A stretch of 64,000 bases of DNA from an uncultured Solirubrobacterales bacterium (GTDB taxonomy: Bacteria > Actinomycetota > Thermoleophilia > Solirubrobacterales > JACPNS01): positions 62,001-126,000 of the forward strand of contig CAKZMQ010000015.1 in assembly GCA_937128795.1 (NCBI GenBank), written 5' to 3'. Numbering within the stretch: position 1 is the stretch's first letter; each line of letters begins with the position of its first letter. The notes below the pieces were generated by a model. The model saw only the letters and a program-made list of their open reading frames with translations. It did not search any database and had not been told where the DNA came from. The position numbers and the translations under genes are program-made. Positions 9,862 to 18,902 of this stretch are shown here, piece by piece.

Positions 9862-10044
9862 CGCGCCACAGTCTACGAGCAGTCGCGCCCTGATGAATGA
9901 GCGAGTCGATGGCGGTTGGATGGGCGCCGTTCGCGATGCAATACGGTATGAAACCTTGGTTAAGGGGAACCGGTGGCCGTAAGGAACCGGGCATGACATG
10001 CCGAAGAGAACTTTGGTATTTCGCAGATTGAAAGGAAATTTTTA

Positions 10045-10563
10045 ATGAAGCAGTTTGGAGTTGTGGCGCGTTTGCTCGCGATCGTGGCCGTTCTGTCGCT
10101 TGGCGCGTTCGTTATCTCGGGCTGCGGTGACGACGACAACGGCGGAAACGCGTCGGGCGGCGGAGATGGCAAAACATTCGAATCGGATCAGACACTTGGT
10201 GACGAGGGCAAGGTCGTGGTTGAGTCCGAGGACTCATTCGACGCCCAACAGCAAGAAGTGATCACGCAGATCACGGCCTTCGGGGATGCGACGGCGAACA
10301 AGGACTACAAGGCGCTGTGCAACGAACTGCTTTCGAAGGAAGCCAGCAACATTGGTGGCGACTGCGAAAAGACCTTTTCGCGGACCGGGGAGGCGTTGAA
10401 GGACTTCAAGTTGACGATCAAGGATGTCAAGGTGAACGAGGACGGCAAGACCGCCACAGCAAACGTCAGCGTGACCTCAAATGTCTCGCCGGACCCGCAA
10501 ACCCAGCAGCTCTCGCTCGTCAAAGAGGGCAACGAATGGAAGATTCAGATTCTCGGGCAGTAG
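10045..10563 (+). CDS. Putative lipoprotein with DUF4878-like domain
   Basis: N-terminal signal with lipobox VISGC; C-terminal KEGNEWKIQILGQ. Confidence 0.75.
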   Translation: MKQFGVVARLLAIVAVLSLGAFVISGCGDDDNGGNASGGGDGKTFESDQTLGDEGKVVVESEDSFDAQQQEVITQITAFGDATANKDYKALCNELLSKEASNIGGDCEKTFSRTGEALKDFKLTIKDVKVNEDGKTATANVSVTSNVSPDPQTQQLSLVKEGNEWKIQILGQ

Positions 10564-10587
10564 GTCTGAAATCCAGAGTTTGAACTT

Positions 10588-10618
10588 GCCCGGTCCGCGC
10601 TTGCGGGTCGGGCTTTTT
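10588..10618 (+). terminator. Rho-independent terminator
   Basis: gcccggtccgc gctt gcgggtcgggc followed by ttttt, just after the stop of 10045..10563. Confidence 0.85.
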
Positions 10619-10634
10619 CATGCTCGCGATGAGT

Positions 10635-11603
10635 TCAGGCGTTCGCGAGGGCGCGATCCAGCATTTGTCGAAGTTCGCGGTGCCCGAGCTGCTCATCCTG
10701 CTGCGCCAGGAGCTTCTCTGCGGCACGCCGCCCGCCCAAAGCGCGGACGCCGCGCTCTCCATGCTCAAACGTGAATGAATCCAAGGCGGCCAGTCTGCGA
10801 GCGCGCGCACGGTGTTTGGTCAGGTCCAACGCGGAGAAATGCTCCTCGACCGCATCGATCAACTCGTCGACTCCGACAGCGGGCGGCAGCGACGAAACCT
10901 GGAGGACGGCCGTGTTCGAGCCGAGCGACTTGACCGCAGCCTCGAGATCGCGTGCAGCACGTTTGGCGACGACGCCGAGGTCGGACTTGGTGACGACGAG
11001 GACGTCGGGAATCTCCATCACCCCGGACTTGATGAACTGCAGAACGTCTCCGCTGGCGGGCTGAACGATGACGACGATTGTGTCGGCCAATTCGGCGATG
11101 TCGGTTTCGGACTGTCCGACGCCGACCGTCTCGACGATCACCACGTCGAACGCCGACGCCAGGGCGATCGCGGCCTCGCGCGTCGCGGGAGCCAAACCGC
11201 CGAGTCGCGTGGCGGTGGCGGTTGATCGAACCAGTACGTCTGCATCGCGCGAGTCGACGGCCATGCGCGCACGGTCGCCGAGCAGTGAGCCACCGGAGCG
11301 CTTCGACGACGGATCGATCGCCAGCACCGCGACCGACTTGTCACGGGCGCGCCAACGCGCGATCAGTTCGCTCAGCAGCGTCGATTTACCCGCGCCGGGT
11401 GGTCCGGTTATGCCGACGATCACGCCCGGCGCTTCGCTGCCGACATTTGCCGGCGCGATCTCGCGCAACATCGCGTCGGCGCCCTCGGCGCTGGCCGCGC
11501 CGCGTTCTTCCAAGAGGTTCAGGGCCGCTGGGGCTGCGGATCGATCGCGCGCAGCCAGCCGCTTTCCTAACTCAACTGCCTGTTCGATGCTGGTTGGGCC
11601 CAC
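10635..11603 (-). CDS. meaB: MeaB/ArgK-type GTPase chaperone of B12-dependent acyl-CoA mutase
   Basis: GITGPPGAGKSTLLSELI Walker A; VLAIDPSSKRSGGSLLGDRARM; VVTKSDLG. Confidence 0.93.
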   Translation of the reverse strand: MGPTSIEQAVELGKRLAARDRSAAPAALNLLEERGAASAEGADAMLREIAPANVGSEAPGVIVGITGPPGAGKSTLLSELIARWRARDKSVAVLAIDPSSKRSGGSLLGDRARMAVDSRDADVLVRSTATATRLGGLAPATREAAIALASAFDVVIVETVGVGQSETDIAELADTIVVIVQPASGDVLQFIKSGVMEIPDVLVVTKSDLGVVAKRAARDLEAAVKSLGSNTAVLQVSSLPPAVGVDELIDAVEEHFSALDLTKHRARARRLAALDSFTFEHGERGVRALGGRRAAEKLLAQQDEQLGHRELRQMLDRALANA

Positions 11604-11649
11604 GCGAGGGGAGTCTAGGCGCGAGAGCGGTGGCTAATCTGCGCCAGCA

Positions 11650-12303
11650 GTGAACGAGGGCACCACATTCGACATCGCGCCGATCGAGCATTTGACGACG
11701 GTCTCGTCGACCACCGAGACGCTTGCCGCAATGGTTCTTGCGTTGCTGATCGGCGCGCTGGTATCGCTTGCCGCCGCGCACCTGCTTGATCGTGGCGTGA
11801 ATCCGATCAGCGATGCCGTCTCCGACTATGGCGCGCGCGAATACAGGGTGCTCTACCGCCTGACGGCCTTCTGGATGGGGTTTGCTGGATTGCTGACTGC
11901 CGTGATGCTCGGCGACGCGCTCTTCCCGAAGCCAACTCTGGTGATCCTCCTCCTGTTGGTGTTCGCTGCGACACGCGGCGCGATCACGCTCTTTCCGGTT
12001 GATCTGCCGGGAACGGATGAAACCCAGACCGGCCGCTCGCACACCGTGCTGGCCACCATCGCCTTCGCGAGTTTCGCGTTCGCGGCGGCGCTGTTGCCGC
12101 GCGAATTGAGTGACGATCCGTTTTGGACAGACCATCTCCAGACGATGCGAGGCCTCGGCATCATCGTCGTCGTGACCGCGATCGGCACCGCGATTACACA
12201 CCGCGTCGCCCTCAAGCAGTACTTCGGCCTTGTCGAGCGCCTCTATTACGCAGCGATGTTCGCCTGGATGGCCACACCCTGCATCATTTTCCTAACCACC
12301 TAA
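11650..12303 (+). CDS. DUF998-like membrane protein
   Basis: NPISDAVSDYGAREYRVLYRLTAFWMGFAGLLTA pattern, multiple TM segments. Confidence 0.65.
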   Translation: MNEGTTFDIAPIEHLTTVSSTTETLAAMVLALLIGALVSLAAAHLLDRGVNPISDAVSDYGAREYRVLYRLTAFWMGFAGLLTAVMLGDALFPKPTLVILLLLVFAATRGAITLFPVDLPGTDETQTGRSHTVLATIAFASFAFAAALLPRELSDDPFWTDHLQTMRGLGIIVVVTAIGTAITHRVALKQYFGLVERLYYAAMFAWMATPCIIFLTT

Positions 12304-12322
12304 AACCACGCAAATTCCGACC

Positions 12323-12349
12323 AACCTGTGGCACCAGGTGCCACAGGTT
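12323..12349. repeat. Near-perfect palindrome, 13-bp arms
   Basis: aacctgtggcacc a ggtgccacaggtt, between convergent genes. Confidence 0.9.
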
Positions 12350-12368
12350 GCATGCAAATTGCGAGGAT

Positions 12369-14372
12369 TTAGGCGGGGACGGCGGCGTTGGCGCGATTGG
12401 CCACCAGGTCGACTATGTCGCCCATGATGCGGTTGAGCTCGAAGTCCTTGGGGGTGTAGACGCGAGCCACACCGGCGTCGAGCAGTGGCTGGACGTCGTG
12501 GTCGGGGATGATTCCACCGCAGACGACCGGCACGTCGACGCCCGCTTCGCGCAGGTTCTCGATCACGCTGGGAATCAGCTCGCGATGCGAACCGGAGAGG
12601 ATTGACAGGCCGACGACGTGAACGCCTTCCTGAACTGCGCTGGTCGCGATCTGCGACGGCGTCAAGCGAATGCCCTCGTAGACGACGTCCATGCCGCAGT
12701 CACGGGCACGCACGGCTATCTGCTCGGCGCCATTGCTGTGACCGTCGAGACCGGGCTTGCCGATCAGAATCTTCAGGCGGCGGCCGAGCGTTTCCGAGAC
12801 GTCTTCGACGCGCTCGCGAATCTTCTCGAGTACCTCGGTGTCGCCGCCCATGGCGGCGTCGCCGATCCCGGTGGGCCCGCGGTACTCGCCGAACACGCTG
12901 CGCAGCGTCTGTGACCACTCACCGGTCGTGGCACCGGCCTTGGCCGCAGCGATCGAGGCCGGCATCAAGTTGGTGGACTCATCGGCCGCGGCGGCCGCGA
13001 GGTCGGCGAGGGCCGCATCGACGGCGGTCTGGTCGCGTGTGCTGCGCCACTTGACCACTTCGTCGATGATCTCCTGCTCGACGGCGGGGTCGACGACCAT
13101 GATGCCGCCCTCGGCGTCGGCCGTCAGAGGCGACTCCTCGGTGCTGGTGAATTTGTTCTGGCCAACAACGGTCAAGTCGCCGGACTCGATGTTGCTGACC
13201 CGCTTGCTGTGGCTCTCGACCAAAGCGGCCTTCATGTAAGACACCGCTTCGACTGCGCCGCCGTGCTCGGCGACAATCGCCATCTCGGCTTTCGCGCCGT
13301 CGACGAGTTCATCGACCAATCCGTCCATCACGATCGAGCCCTCGAAGATGTCCGGGTAGTCGAGCAGGTCAGTCTCGAATGCCAGCACCTGCTGAATACG
13401 CAACGCCCACTGCTGGTCCCAGGCGCGCGGTAGTCCGAGCGCCTCATTCCAGGCCGGCAGCTGCAGCGCACGCGCACGCGCATCGCGACCGATCGTCACC
13501 GCCAGCGCCTCAAGCACGATTCGCTGGATGTTGTTCTCCGGCTGCGCCTCGGTCAGACCCAGCGAGTTGACCTGCACGCCGTAGCGGAAGCGACGCAGCT
13601 TCTCGTCCTCAACTCCATAACGGTCGGCCAGCTCCTGCCAGAGCTTGTTCATCGCCCGCAGCTTCGCGTGTTCCTCGACGAAGCGGATGCCGGCGTTGAC
13701 GAAGAAGCTGATGCGTCCAAAGACCTTCGGGAAGTCTTCGTCAGAGACCTGACCGCGCGACTTCACCGCGTCGAGCACGGCGATCGCGTTGCTCATCGAG
13801 TAGGCGATCTCCTGAACGGGCGTCGCGCCTGCCTCTTGCAGGTGGTAACTGCAGATGTTGATCGGGTTCCACTTGGGAACGTTGTTCACGGTGTAACTCA
13901 CCGTGTCGGCGATCAGGCGCATCGACGGCCCGGGCGGGAACGAGTAGGTGCCGCGAGAGAGGTACTCCTTGAGAATGTCGTTCTGCGTCGTGCCCGAAAG
14001 CTCGGCCTGATCCACACCCGTCTCGTCGGCCGTCGCGATGTAGAGACTGAGCAGCCACATCGCCGTCGCGTTGATGGTCATCGAGGTGTTCATTCCGCCA
14101 AGCGGAATCTGATCGAGCAGCGTCTGCATGTCGCCCTTGTGTGCCACGGACACACCGACCTTGCCGACCTCTCCCTTCGAAAGTTCATGGTCCGGGTCGT
14201 ACCCGGTCTGCGTCGGAAGGTCGAAGGCGATCGAGAGCCCGGTCTGGCCCTTCTCGATGTTCTTGCGATAGAGCTCGTTCGACTTCTTTGCGTTGCTGTG
14301 ACCGGAGTAGGTGCGCATGACCCACGGGCGATCAGGCTGATCAAGGCGATGGGGGAGTTCGTGGTTACTCAT
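12369..14372 (-). CDS. ecm: Ethylmalonyl-CoA mutase-type B12-dependent mutase (MeaA-like)
   Basis: RTYSGHSNAKKSNELYRKNIEKGQTGLSIAFDLPTQTGYDPDHELSKGEVGKVGVSVAHKGDM (MeaA/Ecm signature); C-terminal B12-binding GKPGLDGHSNGAEQIAVRARDCGMDVVYEGIR. Confidence 0.93.
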   Translation of the reverse strand: MSNHELPHRLDQPDRPWVMRTYSGHSNAKKSNELYRKNIEKGQTGLSIAFDLPTQTGYDPDHELSKGEVGKVGVSVAHKGDMQTLLDQIPLGGMNTSMTINATAMWLLSLYIATADETGVDQAELSGTTQNDILKEYLSRGTYSFPPGPSMRLIADTVSYTVNNVPKWNPINICSYHLQEAGATPVQEIAYSMSNAIAVLDAVKSRGQVSDEDFPKVFGRISFFVNAGIRFVEEHAKLRAMNKLWQELADRYGVEDEKLRRFRYGVQVNSLGLTEAQPENNIQRIVLEALAVTIGRDARARALQLPAWNEALGLPRAWDQQWALRIQQVLAFETDLLDYPDIFEGSIVMDGLVDELVDGAKAEMAIVAEHGGAVEAVSYMKAALVESHSKRVSNIESGDLTVVGQNKFTSTEESPLTADAEGGIMVVDPAVEQEIIDEVVKWRSTRDQTAVDAALADLAAAAADESTNLMPASIAAAKAGATTGEWSQTLRSVFGEYRGPTGIGDAAMGGDTEVLEKIRERVEDVSETLGRRLKILIGKPGLDGHSNGAEQIAVRARDCGMDVVYEGIRLTPSQIATSAVQEGVHVVGLSILSGSHRELIPSVIENLREAGVDVPVVCGGIIPDHDVQPLLDAGVARVYTPKDFELNRIMGDIVDLVANRANAAVPA

Positions 14373-14460
14373 ATGTGACAAATTGTACGGCCCAGCCGCG
14401 CGCGCGGCCAGGTTCGGCCCACACCAAGGGGTATCGTCTTGCCCGAATGGGGAGACCTGA

Positions 14461-15390
14461 ATGAGACCGCGCAAGATAATTCGACGCCTGCTGCTCGCCG
14501 CGATCATCGTCGTGGTCGTGCTCAACTGGACGTGGGGCAAGCTCCCCGCCGAGCCGCCGGCGCCGTCGGGCAGCAAGTTTGCCCAGGTCGGCGACACACG
14601 AATTCACTACGTCGAGAAGCCGGGCCGCGAACCGGCGGTCGTGATGGTTCACGGTCTGCCGGGCACGTGGGCCGACTGGGATGCGGTGACCGAGGCGCTG
14701 CCGGGTCGCAGGACGATCGCGATCGATCGACCGGGTTTCGGATACTCAACCGGCGGATACGTCGAGTTCGACGATCAAGTGCGTGCGATCTACGCCTTCT
14801 CCAAGGAAATCGGTGTTGAGAATCCTGTGATCGCAGGGCATTCGTACGGCGGAGCGCTGGCGCTCGCGTACGCAAAGCGATATCCCAACGAGACCAAAGG
14901 CGTAGTCGCCGTGGACCCCGCCGTTAGCGGCTCCGACATCTCAGTGTTGGAACGCATCCAGGCTCGCACGGTCGGCTTGTTGCAGCTTCCGGTCATCGAA
15001 CCGATCGCGAATGCCACGTTTTCGCAGGCGATGCGCACCGCGGCCGCCAATCGCGGCGATGAGGAGGCGTTCGCGCCTGATCCAGTCGATGAGGGCCACA
15101 GGCAGCGGCTTCTGGAGTTCAACATGAAGTCGGAGGATCTCAAGGCGTTCAGCGACGAGCTCCCCGCGTTCAGCGAGATCGCAGACCGTCTCTCGCGGCA
15201 GTACTCGTCGATTCGTGTGCCGGTTTGGATCATCCAGGGCAAGGACGACAAGCTCGTGTCCACGTCGCAGGTCGAGGCGGTGTCGCGTCAGATCCCCGGA
15301 GCCAAGCTGCAGATCGTCAGCGGCGGCCACATGGCGACTTATACGCACCCGGCGGCCGTCGCCCGCGCCATCAGCGCTGCAGCACGCTGA
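14461..15390 (+). CDS. Alpha/beta hydrolase
   Basis: MVHGLPGTWADWD oxyanion region; GHSYGGALALA nucleophile elbow. Confidence 0.9.
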   Translation: MRPRKIIRRLLLAAIIVVVVLNWTWGKLPAEPPAPSGSKFAQVGDTRIHYVEKPGREPAVVMVHGLPGTWADWDAVTEALPGRRTIAIDRPGFGYSTGGYVEFDDQVRAIYAFSKEIGVENPVIAGHSYGGALALAYAKRYPNETKGVVAVDPAVSGSDISVLERIQARTVGLLQLPVIEPIANATFSQAMRTAAANRGDEEAFAPDPVDEGHRQRLLEFNMKSEDLKAFSDELPAFSEIADRLSRQYSSIRVPVWIIQGKDDKLVSTSQVEAVSRQIPGAKLQIVSGGHMATYTHPAAVARAISAAAR

Positions 15391-15434
15391 ACCGACCGGC
15401 ACCTAGGCTTCGTAACTACTGACGAGGCAAATCC

Positions 15435-16352
15435 TTGACCACGGTTCTCACAATCTTTTTGGCGATCTTCGTCGTCCTCGCTCTGATCAACTTGATCGCG
15501 GGGCGCCTGCCGAAACGCCCACCGGCGGGGGGCGGCATCGTCGCGACCAAACGCGGCGAGTTGCACTACCTCGAGACAGTTGGCGAGGGGCCGCCGATCG
15601 TCTTCATTCACGGCATGCCCGGTCTTGCCAACGAATTCGACCCGGTGCGCAAGACAATCGGCAATCGGCACATGATTGCCTTCGATCGACCCGGCTACGC
15701 GTGGTCCCAGGGCAAGCCACTGCCGTTCGCTGAACAGCTCGACGCGATCGTCGAAGCATCCAACACGCTCGGTATCGAACGCGCGATGGTCGTCGGTCAT
15801 TCCTTCGGTGGTCTGGCGACGCTCGGTCTGGCGATCAGGCACCCCGAGTTCGTCGACCGGATGCTGCTGCTGGCACCGGCGGCGGGTGGAACGCGAATCG
15901 GCCAACCGCGGATGCGCCAGGCACGATTGATCCAGTTCTTTGAGTTGCCAGTAGTCAGACAGATCGCCGATCTTGTCTTCCTCCGGTTGTTGCGTCGCAG
16001 CGCCTCGCGGCAGGGTGCCGCAGCGTCGTACGGCGAAAACCCCGAGACCGAGAAGCAGCGCTACTTGGCAGAATCCGTGCTCGCCAGCCACAACAGCATC
16101 GCGGCGCTGGCGAACGACCGGCTGATCTTCAACGACGCCGAGCGACTCGTCTCGGGCAATCTCCAGCGCATCGCGGTTCCATCGATAATCGTCCACGGCG
16201 AGCACGACGAGACTGTGCCACTTCGCAACGGAAAGCGTCTTGCCGATGCATTGCCGAACAGCAGCCTGATCGTCGTTGATGGCGACCACCAGCTGCCGTC
16301 GAAGAACACCGCGGAGGTCGTTGCCGCCGCAAACGCGTTGCTCGCCGTGTAG
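15435..16352 (+). CDS. Alpha/beta hydrolase (paralogue of previous)
   Basis: FIHGMPGLANEFD; GHSFGGLATLGLA; C-terminal GDHQLPSKN. Confidence 0.9.
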   Translation: MTTVLTIFLAIFVVLALINLIAGRLPKRPPAGGGIVATKRGELHYLETVGEGPPIVFIHGMPGLANEFDPVRKTIGNRHMIAFDRPGYAWSQGKPLPFAEQLDAIVEASNTLGIERAMVVGHSFGGLATLGLAIRHPEFVDRMLLLAPAAGGTRIGQPRMRQARLIQFFELPVVRQIADLVFLRLLRRSASRQGAAASYGENPETEKQRYLAESVLASHNSIAALANDRLIFNDAERLVSGNLQRIAVPSIIVHGEHDETVPLRNGKRLADALPNSSLIVVDGDHQLPSKNTAEVVAAANALLAV

Positions 16353-16365
16353 GTTCTTGCGTCAG

Positions 16366-17214
16366 ATGAGCGTCGAAGTAATTGACACCCGCTTCATGGG
16401 CATCGAGAACGCGATCGCCTGCCACCGCGCTGGCGACGTGCTCGTCGACCCCGGTCCGGCAAGCTCGATCCACAACGTGATCGAGGCGCTGGGCGACATC
16501 GTGCCGACGGCCGTACTGCTTACGCATGTCCACCTCGATCATGCAGGGGGGATCGGCAAGCTGGTCGAGCACTACCCACTCACGCAGGTCTACATCCATG
16601 AGGTCGGCGCGCCGCACATCATCGATCCAACCCGTTTGCTGGCCAGCGCCGAGCGCGTTTACGGCGAGGACATAGCCAAGTTCGGCGAGACGATCGGCGT
16701 TCCCGAGGCCAACGTCCACACGATTTCTGATGGCGACGTCGTCGGCGGCTTTGAGGCGATCCACACGCCCGGCCACTCCGGACATCACATGGCCTACTTC
16801 CATCTCGAAACCGAGTTCGTTTGCATCGGTGACCTCGTCGGGCAGACCGTTCATCCGTTCGAGGCCCTGATGGTTTCGACGCCGCCACCCGAGGTGAACA
16901 TCGAGCTCTGGATCGAATCGATCGACAAGCTCGCCGAGCGATCGCCATCCCCGTCAACCTTCGGCCTGACCCATTTCGGCCGCGTCCCGAATGTGATCGA
17001 CCAAATGGAAGCCGCCAAGCGCGAGCTTCGTCGCGTCGCCGAACTCGCAAAACAGGTCGACGAAGCGACGTTTGTGCGCGACAGCGAGCAGATTCTCGAA
17101 GGCGTCCCGGCTGACATCGCCGAATCGCTCGTCACGGCGCTGCCGCCGCTGGGGCAGAACCACGCTGGATTGACCCGCTACTGGAACAAGCTCGAAGCCG
17201 GCGAACTGGCATGA
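16366..17214 (+). CDS. MBL-fold metallo-hydrolase
   Basis: LLTHVHLDHAGGIGKL; IHTPGHSGHHMAYFHLE. Confidence 0.9.
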   Translation: MSVEVIDTRFMGIENAIACHRAGDVLVDPGPASSIHNVIEALGDIVPTAVLLTHVHLDHAGGIGKLVEHYPLTQVYIHEVGAPHIIDPTRLLASAERVYGEDIAKFGETIGVPEANVHTISDGDVVGGFEAIHTPGHSGHHMAYFHLETEFVCIGDLVGQTVHPFEALMVSTPPPEVNIELWIESIDKLAERSPSPSTFGLTHFGRVPNVIDQMEAAKRELRRVAELAKQVDEATFVRDSEQILEGVPADIAESLVTALPPLGQNHAGLTRYWNKLEAGELA

Positions 17215-17233
17215 GCCAGATCTAGGTTTTAGA

Positions 17234-17560
17234 ATGTTCGGTATGACTCCGGCAACGCTTCCCGCGAGGATGTCGTCCGAGACGATCGAGCGGCCGCGCA
17301 CCAGAGGCCCCGGCTCCGGCTTCGGCAGCCTCTGGCACATCATCGTCAAGAACGACGACCACAACACCTTCGACGGCGTAGCCCACGCCCTCTCACGCAC
17401 ACTCCCCGGCGTCACGCTCGACGGCGGCTACAAGTTCGCTGACGAGATCCACGGCCAGGGCAGCGCCACCGTCTGGTCAGGCCAGCTAGAACCCGCTGAG
17501 CTCTACTGGGAACAGCTCGCCGATCAAGGCCTGACAATGGCCCCGCTCGCGCAGAGCTGA
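17234..17560 (+). CDS. clpS: ATP-dependent Clp protease adaptor ClpS
   Basis: WHIIVKNDDHNTFDGVAHAL..., C-terminal AELYWEQLADQGLTMAPL. Confidence 0.82.
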   Translation: MFGMTPATLPARMSSETIERPRTRGPGSGFGSLWHIIVKNDDHNTFDGVAHALSRTLPGVTLDGGYKFADEIHGQGSATVWSGQLEPAELYWEQLADQGLTMAPLAQS

Positions 17561-17576
17561 ATCGGCTTTGGAGGGC

Positions 17577-17643
17577 GCCGCCGGGGAGAAGTTGTCTCCT
17601 CGACTGGTGCCAACGTCTGCGGGGACAACTTCTCCCCGGCGGC
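17577..17643. repeat. Perfect inverted repeat, 20-bp arms, 27-nt loop (conserved-loop family, copy B)
   Basis: gccgccggggagaagttgtc / gacaacttctccccggcggc; loop tcctcgactggtgccaacgtctgcggg. Confidence 0.95.
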
Positions 17644-17657
17644 TCACAACAGGCGTA

Positions 17658-18515
17658 CTAATCGGGTTCGACAACTTCGCGCGTGGCTGCGGTGCTTACT
17701 TCAAGAATCGTTTGAGAAACGAGCGCTGGATCGTCGCTCATTGGGACGTGGCCCAGGCCCTCCAGGCGCACCCAGTCGGCGTCCGGAAGTACTGCCTTCC
17801 AGCCTGGGGAGTAGCCCTTGAACGGGAGGATCCGGTCTTTTGAGCCCCATGCGACGCGGACTGGGCCTTCCAGACCCTCCATCGTCGCCGGTGCGTTTAC
17901 CTTCGGGGCGTATTCGATCATCATCCGCCATGCCGGGGTGTTGGCGGCGGCGCGGATCCACTGGGTGGCGAGGGGGCCGGGGAGGCGCTCCGGGTAGGCG
18001 ACGGCGTCACGCATGGTTAGCTTGCGACCACGGGGGCGCTTGGAGAGCTCGTAGGCGATCGGTTCAAAAAGGGCAAGCTGGGCTTGGATCGTCTTGAAAA
18101 TGCGTACGGCACGTTTCGATTCGGCGCTGTCGAGCCCCCAGCCGCCAGCCGGGGAGATCGCGACCGTCGAGAGCGCCCGGCGGCGTTGCGCGAGCAGGAG
18201 GACGGCCCAGCCGCCGAGCGAGTTGCCTACAAGGTGGGCGCGGTCCCAGCCGAGCTCGTCCATCTGTGTTTCGAGCATGTCGGTCAGCGTGTCGGCGATG
18301 TGGTCGCCGGGATCGGTGAACGGAATGCCGCCGTAGTGACCGGGGAGATTGATCGCCGCGACGTCGTGGTGCTCCTCGAGGTACGGCAGCAGCGGATCCC
18401 ACATCACCGGGGTACCGGTGAAGCCGTGCACAAGCAGCATCGGTGACTTTCCGCTTGACGCGCCGTTGCGGCGGTTGCCGTTCGAGCTGGCACCCTTTCC
18501 ATTCGATCCGGCCAT
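17658..18515 (-). CDS. Alpha/beta hydrolase
   Basis: LLVHGFTGTPVMWDPL; LVGNSLGGWAVLLLAQ. Confidence 0.88.
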   Translation of the reverse strand: MAGSNGKGASSNGNRRNGASSGKSPMLLVHGFTGTPVMWDPLLPYLEEHHDVAAINLPGHYGGIPFTDPGDHIADTLTDMLETQMDELGWDRAHLVGNSLGGWAVLLLAQRRRALSTVAISPAGGWGLDSAESKRAVRIFKTIQAQLALFEPIAYELSKRPRGRKLTMRDAVAYPERLPGPLATQWIRAAANTPAWRMMIEYAPKVNAPATMEGLEGPVRVAWGSKDRILPFKGYSPGWKAVLPDADWVRLEGLGHVPMSDDPALVSQTILEVSTAATREVVEPD

Positions 18516-18550
18516 CTTGACGCTCCCCAGAGTCTCTTTCGATTAGTTGT

Positions 18551-18898
18551 TCAACCTACGTCGGCACTGGCGGCCACTGCCGCCTCTTCGCCGTCGCCGG
18601 TGACGTGACCATGCGTGATCACTTCTTGCCAGGTATAGAGCACCGGTACCGCGAAGTGACCGGTCAACTTGGCGCGGCATTCGGACATCAGGTCGGAATT
18701 CCAGTAGCGATCCCAGTCCGACTTGTTCTCGAAGAACGCGAACTGCTTGACGATCAACTCGTCGTCGGCCTGTCGAACGATCAGGTATCCCTTGGCGCCG
18801 TAGTTGATCGCGCGCTCGGCATATGGCTTGAGCGCCTCGACGAACTCGTCACTCCTGAAGGGCGTGAGGTTCCACGCGATTTCAACTGCCTTTGCCAT
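18551..18898 (-). CDS. Antibiotic biosynthesis monooxygenase-like (dimeric alpha-beta barrel) protein
   Basis: FAFFENKSDWDRYWNSDLMSECRAKL pattern; directly downstream of ccr. Confidence 0.55.
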   Translation of the reverse strand: MAKAVEIAWNLTPFRSDEFVEALKPYAERAINYGAKGYLIVRQADDELIVKQFAFFENKSDWDRYWNSDLMSECRAKLTGHFAVPVLYTWQEVITHGHVTGDGEEAAVAASADVG

Positions 18899-18902
18899 CG
18901 TC

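Noticed and set aside
13668-14378. 236-aa plus-strand ORF
   Set aside because: Antisense to the ecm mutase gene
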